A stretch of 36,985 nucleotides of DNA from Clostridia bacterium (GTDB lineage Bacteria > Bacillota > Clostridia > Christensenellales > Aristaeellaceae): NCBI GenBank assembly GCA_024404245.1, contig JAKSQH010000015.1, forward strand, positions 1 to 36,985, written 5' to 3'. Both the position numbers and the translations under genes were made by a program. This document shows, piece after piece, positions 32,258 through 36,985 of this stretch; positions within the stretch are counted from its first letter, which is position 1; the number at the start of each line of letters is the position of its first letter. The notes beneath the pieces are model-generated. The model did not search any database. It was not told where the DNA came from and was given only the letters and a program-made list of their open reading frames with translations.

Positions 32258-34327
32258 ATGACAAAAAGAAGAACGATACCGCTGCTGATCATCCTGCTCG
32301 CGGCGGCCGCCGCGCTTGCTTTTTACTGCGCCGCCGCCGGCCGCACGCCCGATGAGGTGATGAACGACGGCGGTGAAACAGCAGCGCAGGCCCTGCTGAA
32401 CGCGGAACAAATGGCCGAAAGCATTCGCAAGGCCATGGAGGACGGGCGCTGCGGGGAGATCCTGCTGTCGGACGCGGGAAGCACCGCGAACTGCACCGGC
32501 ATCACGGTGACGGAGAAACAGGTTGAAATCGCCTCGCCCGGCATTTACAGGCTCAGCGGAAGCCTGAGCAACGGGCAGATTACGGTGAAGTGCAAAGGCA
32601 ACGTGGGCCTGGTGCTGAACGGGGTATCCGTGACGAACGCGGACGGACCGGCGCTTTACGCGGAGGACGCGGCGCATGTACAGCTGTGGCTGACGGACGG
32701 CACGGAAAACCGGCTGGCGAGCGGCTCGCCGGTTGATATCACCGGGCGGAGTGATGACAGCGGGGAAGAGGAGAACGGCGGCGCGGCCGTATACGCGAAG
32801 GATACCCTGTCCGTAGCGGGCACGGGCGTACTGACCGTGGAAGGCTTCTTGCACAACGCGGTTTCCACCACGGACCACGCGGTTATCCTGGACGGGGAAC
32901 TGCGTCTGACCGCCGTGAACAACGGCATCCGGGGAAAGGAATCCGTAACGGTGCGCGGCGGAAAGATATCCATCCTGAGCGGAAATGACGGGATTCATTC
33001 CGTGAACGGCGATCAGGAGAACAATGTCACCGGGGCTGTAAGCGTGACGGGCGGCGAAACAATAATACGCTGCTACGGCGACGGTATCCACGCGGGTAAG
33101 GACCTGCTGGTGCTGGACGGAACCGTAAATGTGACAGCGGGCGATACGGAAAACATCACAATGAACGCCGGGCAGCCGGAAGGCACGCAGATGCCGGACG
33201 GACAGCAGCCTCCGGAAGGCATGCAGATGCCGGGCGGCCCCCGGCCTCCGGACGGCGTGCAGATGCCGGGCGCTCAGCAGCCTCCGGAAGGCATGCAGAT
33301 GCCGGACGGACAGCAGCCTCCGGAAGGCGTGCAGATGCCGGGCGCTCAGCAGCCGCCGGAAGACATGCAAAAACCCGGCGGACAGCAGCCGCCGGATGCC
33401 ATGATGATGCCCACCGGCAGAAACATTGCCATGGAAGGCAACCCGAACAAGACGGATGACGGCGTGAGCCGCAAAGGGCTGAAGAGCGGCGGTACGCTGG
33501 AAATCCGCGGCGGAACTGTAAATGTGACCTCGGTTGACGACTGCCTGCACGCGGACGACGAGGTATCCGTGCACGGCGGTGAGCTGCAGCTGATTTCCGC
33601 CGATGACGGCATTCACGGCACGAACCGGGTGACGGTAACGGGCGGAACGGTGAATATACAGCAAAGCTATGAAGGCATTGAAGGCCATGAGATCACCGTA
33701 AGCGGAGGAACGGTCCGCGTGACAGCCGATGATGACGGCTTCAACGCGAACGGCGGGGCGGACATGTTCTCCGGCTTTTTCCGCCGTGAAAGCACAGCGG
33801 AGGAGGATGTTCACCCGGTGTTGCGGATCAGCGGCGGCAGTGTTTATGTGAATGCCGGCGGTGACGGCCTGGATTCAAACGGGGATCTGCTGATTCAGGG
33901 CGGCCTGGTGATTGCGGACGGACCGGAGAATGACGGAAACAGCGCGCTGGACTCCGGCAGTGAGAACGGCGGCATCATGGCAGTGGAAGGCGGCACGGTA
34001 CTGGCTATCGGTATGTCCGGCATGGCTGAGAGCTTCGGCACGGAATCGACGCAGTGCTCCTTTATTGAATCCTTCGGCACCGTGTTCCCGGCCGGCACGG
34101 AAATACGGATTATGAACAGCGACGGTAAAACACTGTATGAATACACTTCCGTAAAGTCATTCAACTGCGTTGTGTTCAGCAGCTCCGACCTGCATACGGG
34201 TGAAACCGTAACACTTTCGGTGGGGGAAGAAACCGCGGAAGTGAAACTGGACAGCATTTCGAACGGTAAAACCGGCGGATTTTCCGTGCCGGGCGGCTTC
34301 CGGAATTATCCTGAAGACAGACGGTAA
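32258..34327 (+). CDS. Cthe_2159-like carbohydrate-binding-domain protein with Gln-Pro-rich insert
   Basis: Secreted or membrane-tethered beta-helix protein. A short basic start and one hydrophobic segment (IPLLIILLAAAAALAFYCAA) form a signal or anchor; the Cys in it could be a lipid site. The body shows the stacked strands of the Cthe_2159 family, whose C. thermocellum member binds acidic polysaccharide: GIYRLSGSLSNGQITV, ALYAEDAAHVQLWLTDGTEN, then repeated 'DDGIHG.N.VTVTGGTVNI' rungs with many Asp that could bind calcium. A low-complexity insert at about 305-390 consists of six 12-residue units (QQPPEGMQMPGA type). GGGG precedes the ATG 11 nt after DUF4956. This family commonly accompanies VTC/DUF4956 genes. 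Confidence 0.85.
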   Translation: MTKRRTIPLLIILLAAAAALAFYCAAAGRTPDEVMNDGGETAAQALLNAEQMAESIRKAMEDGRCGEILLSDAGSTANCTGITVTEKQVEIASPGIYRLSGSLSNGQITVKCKGNVGLVLNGVSVTNADGPALYAEDAAHVQLWLTDGTENRLASGSPVDITGRSDDSGEEENGGAAVYAKDTLSVAGTGVLTVEGFLHNAVSTTDHAVILDGELRLTAVNNGIRGKESVTVRGGKISILSGNDGIHSVNGDQENNVTGAVSVTGGETIIRCYGDGIHAGKDLLVLDGTVNVTAGDTENITMNAGQPEGTQMPDGQQPPEGMQMPGGPRPPDGVQMPGAQQPPEGMQMPDGQQPPEGVQMPGAQQPPEDMQKPGGQQPPDAMMMPTGRNIAMEGNPNKTDDGVSRKGLKSGGTLEIRGGTVNVTSVDDCLHADDEVSVHGGELQLISADDGIHGTNRVTVTGGTVNIQQSYEGIEGHEITVSGGTVRVTADDDGFNANGGADMFSGFFRRESTAEEDVHPVLRISGGSVYVNAGGDGLDSNGDLLIQGGLVIADGPENDGNSALDSGSENGGIMAVEGGTVLAIGMSGMAESFGTESTQCSFIESFGTVFPAGTEIRIMNSDGKTLYEYTSVKSFNCVVFSSSDLHTGETVTLSVGEETAEVKLDSISNGKTGGFSVPGGFRNYPEDRR
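33178..33410 (+). repeat. 36-bp tandem repeat in the carbohydrate-binding protein gene
   Basis: About six copies of a 36-bp unit encoding variants of PGAQQPPEGMQM. Units 1 to 5 are closely similar, later ones drift. The frame is kept, so unit number could vary freely. Confidence 0.85.
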
Positions 34328-34353
34328 ACACGGGTACAGGCGCCCGCTCCGGA

Positions 34354-34452
34354 ATGACGAATGAAAGCTATCTGATGTTCCATACCATGAGTCCTGAAAT
34401 GGCAGTCGAAGACCTGAAAGAGATTTATCGGCAGCGCACACGGCGCAGATAA
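34354..34452 (+). CDS. Very small open frame, doubtful
   Basis: An ATG-to-TAA frame of 32 residues (MTNESYLMFHTMSPEMAVED then LKEIYRQRTRRR) begins 26 nt after the preceding gene. Its amphipathic composition looks more protein-like than random sequence, but the ribosome site is poor. It may be a remnant of a larger gene. I do not recognise it. Confidence 0.25.
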   Translation: MTNESYLMFHTMSPEMAVEDLKEIYRQRTRRR

Positions 34453-34482
34453 CGCTTCGCTGCTATTTGAATCGAAAATTGA

Positions 34483-34512
34483 GCGGGGCCGGATCTGAGA
34501 ATCCGGCCCCGC
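34483..34512. terminator. Perfect 12-bp hairpin, terminator of remnant B
   Basis: gcggggccggat (34483-34494), loop ctgaga, atccggccccgc (34501-34512). The minus-strand side is followed by a T-rich tail, consistent with termination of minus-strand transcription from remnant B; it may also stop readthrough from the left. Confidence 0.75.
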
Positions 34513-34548
34513 CATTTGCTGCTCGCGTGTTTTGCTGTTCGCTGTCTC

Positions 34549-34704
34549 TTACCAGAACTTGAGTTTGCTCCATACCTTCTTGCCCGGGTCGACCGCCTTG
34601 TCGGCGATCTTTCCGACATCGAGCTCGAACCCGACCGATCCGCCGATGCCCAGAGCCGCGCCGAATTCGCACTTCAGCTTGCCTTTGCTGTAGCCGACGC
34701 CAAC
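34549..34704 (-). pseudogene. C-terminal gene remnant, copy B (best preserved) of a dispersed module
   Basis: Minus-strand frame of 51 codons ending at TAA: VGVGYSKGKLKCEFGAALGI, then GGSVGFELDVGKIADKAVDP, then GKKVWSKLKFW. Two successive in-frame TAA codons stand directly before it (34705-34710) and there is no start codon or ribosome site, so only the C-terminal end of a former gene is left. Glycine-rich strands of the kind AALGIGGSVGFELDV occur in tails of some large Firmicute toxin-like or surface proteins; that link is a guess. A terminator hairpin follows 37 nt downstream, as for copy A. Confidence 0.65.
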
Positions 34705-34770
34705 TTATTAACCGTTGCCATGCTAACGCTTCAACGCAATCAATAACGCAACATTAACAGAACACCACAA

Positions 34771-34795
34771 CGGCAGAAATTAAAATTTACTGCCG
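34771..34795. promoter_or_regulatory. AbiE operator-like inverted repeat 1
   Basis: cggcag (34771-34776) and ctgccg (34790-34795) with AT-rich centre; each arm matches the GGCAGTAAA half-site of the second repeat with small changes. It is upstream of the -35 box. Confidence 0.6.
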
Positions 34796-34803
34796 ATAAT
34801 GTG

Positions 34804-34832
34804 TTTACTTGCTCTGTATAATATGATATTAT
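34804..34832 (+). promoter_or_regulatory. Promoter of the AbiE-type operon
   Basis: TTTACT (34804-34809), 17-nt spacer, TATTAT (34827-34832). It stands between the two inverted repeats. Confidence 0.55.
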
Positions 34833-34847
34833 TTTATACGCAACAAC

Positions 34848-34870
34848 GGCAGTAAAAAGCGTTTACTGCC
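34848..34870. promoter_or_regulatory. AbiE operator-like inverted repeat 2
   Basis: Perfect 9-bp arms GGCAGTAAA (34848-34856) and TTTACTGCC (34862-34870), 5-nt spacer, just downstream of the -10 box. Occupancy here and at 34771 would sandwich the promoter. AbiEi proteins of Streptococcus and Serratia are known to repress their operon by binding paired inverted repeats. Confidence 0.65.
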
Positions 34871-34898
34871 CAAATGGAGAGAATGGGGATTGATGATA

Positions 34899-35627
34899 AT
34901 GAAGACTCCACAGGCGTTAATTAATACAGACTCATTCACAAGAGAAGAATACATATCTGTTATCAAAGAAAATAATAGAGAATTGTCTGAAGGAGCATTG
35001 GCGTACAGACTGCGAGAAGATGCTGCTAACGGGAATATAATCCGTATCGGTAGAAACCAGTATGTTTTCCCGGGAAATAAACAAAGCTACGGTCATATGT
35101 ATTCTGATGAGGCACAAAAAATCGCAGCTGAGATAGAAAACGAGTATTCAGACGCTGAGTTTCAGATTTTTGAACTGACTCAACTTAATGCGTTTGTAAA
35201 TCATCTGTATGCACATAATACCATATTTGTTTTTGTTGAGAATGATCTGGTAGATTTTGTCTTTGATTTTTTACATCGTATATACCCCGGAAGGGTCATG
35301 CTAAAACCGTCTTCCGATCACTATTACAGATATCTTGTTGAAAATCAAATTGTGATCTTAAGGCTTCCATCTGAATCGCCGAGAAATGATTCAGCTCCCT
35401 GGCAAGTACGATTGGAAAAAATACTCGTGGATATTACTGTAGATAAGCTTTTGTCCGGAATTGTTGCACCAGGCGAACTTGAAACGGTTTTTACAGAATC
35501 TGCGAATCAATACTATCTGGATATCAATGCCATGTTCCGTTATGCCCGACGTAAGGGATCGTTGGAAAAGTTCAGAAAGATATATATGGAATATACTCAC
35601 GTTAATACGGAGAGACAGAAATGCTAA
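34899..35627 (+). CDS. AbiEi-like antitoxin (type IV toxin-antitoxin)
   Basis: Putative antitoxin and autorepressor of an AbiE-type abortive-infection system. The N-terminal about 75 residues form a winged-helix-like unit (FTREEYISVIKENNRELSEG, ALAYRLREDAANGNIIRIGR, NQYVFPG), which in AbiEi binds the promoter. The rest resembles the AbiEi antitoxin domain with QIFELTQLNAFVNHLYAHN, VFVENDLVDFVFDFL and LEKILVDITVDKLLSGI. Length (about 243) is typical. I favour ATG 34899 because TGGGGA ends 9 nt before it; ATG 34893 is possible. The gene overlaps the toxin gene by 7 nt. Codons are visibly more AT-rich than in the 3-34 kb blocks, a sign of horizontal arrival. Confidence 0.75.
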   Translation: MKTPQALINTDSFTREEYISVIKENNRELSEGALAYRLREDAANGNIIRIGRNQYVFPGNKQSYGHMYSDEAQKIAAEIENEYSDAEFQIFELTQLNAFVNHLYAHNTIFVFVENDLVDFVFDFLHRIYPGRVMLKPSSDHYYRYLVENQIVILRLPSESPRNDSAPWQVRLEKILVDITVDKLLSGIVAPGELETVFTESANQYYLDINAMFRYARRKGSLEKFRKIYMEYTHVNTERQKC

Positions 35628-36373
35628 CGGAAATGAACTTCAGTGAGGAACACATCCGGAAAATTCAAAACGAGAGTCATCGGGATCCCGGATTGATAGA
35701 ACGGACATTATTTGCGTTTGGATTGCTGGAGGCACTTTCAAAAGTTGGTTTGAAGTTTATTTTTAAGAGTGGTACCAGCCTGATGCTGTTACTTCCTCAT
35801 CCGATGCGACTGTCAACTGACATAGATATTGTTGTCGAACCCGGAACTGACATTGAAAAATATATCCGGAAAGTCAGAGGTATCTTTCCTTTCAGAGAAA
35901 GCATTGAACAGTCAAGATCTGCTAAAGGTAATATCGAAAAACGTCACTTTAAATTTGTTTACGATTCTCCAATCAATGACGGTAATCCGTTATATATCTT
36001 GTTGGATGTACTTTTCGAAGAGAATCACTATGATGAGAATTATCAGGTCGTTTTGAATATCGCTAAAAAATGCAGGCGGATACCTACTGAACTATTCTAC
36101 GGTAAAGCCTTTGCATTATCGCCAAAAAGAAGAAACAGCCTGCCGCTTTGGGTTTCACACCCAGTCTCGGCAGGTTGTTTTCGTAAAGTGGAAAGAATCA
36201 TTGCGTGGATTGCGGGAGGGCTATCATTTCGTTTGATAAGTCAAGCCATAAATTTTACAATACTCCTCCGCATAGGAACCGGCACCGACATGAACAACCA
36301 AGTCTTCGGCACAGTCATCGAACGCATAATAACCGATGCTTGTTACGCTGTCGGGAATTGTGACAGAGGATAG
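35621..36373 (+). pseudogene. AbiEii-like nucleotidyltransferase toxin, C-terminally truncated
   Basis: Toxin partner of AbiEi. AbiEii/MenT-type toxins are nucleotidyltransferases that block growth after phage infection. The catalytic half is present: FKSGTSLMLLLP (G51-T-S-L), then STDIDIVV with D67 and D69, and YILLDVLFEEN with a third acidic residue at D129. From about residue 160 (ELFYGKAFAL) similarity ends and the frame runs through a terminator hairpin (36139-36174) and antisense of a leucine-rich-repeat gene, giving an unrelated tail. The normal C-terminal half of about 120-150 residues, with the second set of conserved Lys/Asp residues, is missing. So the toxin is most likely dead, the fusion arising at a junction near 36100-36125. 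The antitoxin upstream is intact. Confidence 0.7.
36139..36180 (-). terminator. Terminator of the leucine-rich-repeat gene
   Basis: Stem cctgccg (36139-36145) with cggcagg (36168-36174), inner TGGGT/ACCCA pair. On the minus strand it is followed by a T-rich tail (reverse of 36122-36138). The plus-strand toxin frame reads straight through it. Confidence 0.75.
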
Positions 36374-36913
36374 CGCACTGCAGCCCCGAAAACCGGCTAA
36401 ACCAATAGTTTATACGCCATCCGGAATCGTGATTGATGTAAGAGAAGTACAGTCATGAAATGCACCGCGTCCGATTTCCGTCACCGTTCCGACAATCATG
36501 ACAGACATAAGATTTGAACACTCAGTAAACGCACTTTCCCCGATTGATTTACCGCTGCCGATAATTGTAACATCCGTGAGGGAATCACAATCCCAGAAAG
36601 CATTCTTCCCTTTATCAATTGCCGTATCATAGACGGTAATGCTTTTCAAAGAAGTGCATCCACGGAATTAAACGCCCAGGAAAGTCACGCCATCCGGTAT
36701 GGTAACTGATGCAAGCGATTTGCATTCGTAAAATGCCATGATATTAATTTCGGTCACACCGTTTGGGAGAAGAACAGAGGTGAGAGATGTACAATCCATA
36801 AAGGCGGCTAGATTCCTGCTGGTCGGTTTATGATCGCCTGATGCGGAAAGCAATTGTGTCAGTGTTATCCCAGTGTTTTCAAACTTGTTTTTCAGTTTGT
36901 TTGTTATTCGCAT
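36224..36913 (-). pseudogene. BspA-type leucine-rich repeat (LRR_5) protein, decayed
   Basis: On the minus strand one continuous frame of 229 codons shows LRR_5 repeats: FMDCTSLTSVLLPNGVTEI, FYECKSLASVTIPDGV, FRGCTSLKSITVYD, FHDCTSLTSITIPDGV and FRGCSALSSVTIPDSVTSIG, and ends with the typical tail SYAEEYCKIYGLTYQTK. Two in-frame TAA codons interrupt it, at 36668-36670 (after VTFLGV) and 36410-36412 (after TIPDGV). No frameshift is needed. BspA-like proteins are surface adhesins. Such a short N-terminal part (start ATG 36913, MRITNKLKNKFENTG) lacks a signal peptide, so the 5' end may also be lost or altered. The repeats are clear; function is lost or needs stop readthrough. Confidence 0.85.
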
Positions 36914-36984
36914 AAATCTTTCAGATACGTTTCAACATTCAGATAATGAACCCCGTTCACATCGCGTGTTTCGCCGCGATAGAT
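36904..36984 (-). CDS. C-terminal 26 residues of a gene entering from the right edge
   Basis: A minus-strand frame without start in the window gives IYRGETRDVNGVHYLNVETY then LKDLCE and a TAA at 36904-36906. It overlaps the start of the leucine-rich-repeat frame by 10 nt. It looks coding, but 26 residues do not allow identification. It could be the true upstream part of the repeat protein in another frame. Confidence 0.4.
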   Translation of the reverse strand: MYRGETRDVNGVHYLNVETYLKDLCE

Positions 36985-36985
36985 C

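Noticed and set aside
32180-33814. Minus-strand open frame of 544 codons with repeats
   Set aside because: Antisense of the Cthe_2159-like gene; its repeats simply mirror the 36-bp tandem repeat.
36410-36670. Alternative genetic code (TAA read as sense)
   Set aside because: Many intact genes in the window, such as the transposase, GH26 enzyme and carbohydrate-binding protein, end in TAA at family-normal positions.

Overview
The window looks like a chromosomal segment of an anaerobic, polysaccharide-degrading Firmicute of the class Clostridia, probably from a gut or rumen. The reasons are family content (Gram-positive style carbohydrate ABC importers without their own ATPase, LplB/LplC/LipO-type transporters, LacI regulators, VTC/DUF4956 proteins, BspA-type leucine-rich repeats), strong AGGAGG ribosome sites and GC-rich codon use. 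The genus cannot be fixed from sequence alone; placement near rumen Christensenellales is a guess.

Layout. (1) 1-2760 is a patch of mobile DNA: an IS256-family transposase (minus), the wreck of a MobA/MobL plasmid relaxase (minus), and a DinJ/YafQ-type toxin-antitoxin pair with its own promoter, candidate operators and terminator. (2) 2932-19589 is one long plus-strand operon-like block behind a clear sigma-A promoter that carries a 16-bp perfect palindrome. It encodes a secreted GH26 beta-mannanase-like enzyme, a 1006-residue lipoprotein joining glycan-binding-like domains to an ABC solute-binding domain, a permease pair, an NHL/TPR membrane-anchored protein, a Yip1-family membrane protein, a DUF5696 protein, a second permease pair, a secreted three-repeat putative glycan-binding protein and a second solute-binding protein. 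(3) 19710-20717 is a LacI-type regulator. (4) 21105-27672 is a second regulon: a LacI-type regulator with cre-like operator, then an 848-residue permease with a triplicated membrane module, its partner permease and a solute-binding protein, closed by a strong terminator. (5) 27773-30460 (minus) is a large secreted repeat protein with a Thr-Pro linker. (6) 30845-34327 is a VTC-domain / DUF4956 / Cthe_2159-like cluster, probably polyphosphate or cell-surface related. (7) 34771-36373 is an AbiE-type toxin-antitoxin locus, more AT-rich than its neighbours, whose toxin is cut short at a junction with a decayed BspA-like leucine-rich repeat gene (minus) that reaches almost to the right edge.

How it fits together (inference): blocks 2-4 form a glycan-utilisation island. 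The GH26 enzyme would cut a mannan-like polymer outside the cell, binding proteins would hold the fragments, three permease pairs and three solute-binding proteins would import them, energised by a shared ATPase (MsmX type) encoded elsewhere, and two LacI regulators would tune expression. The DUF5696/NHL/Yip1 trio has no assigned function and is the best candidate for an undescribed system here. Three decayed copies of one C-terminal protein module lie in the gaps at about 20.9, 30.66 and 34.6 kb, all on the minus strand, suggesting a dispersed family of decaying genes. No tRNA, rRNA, CRISPR array or riboswitch was recognised.
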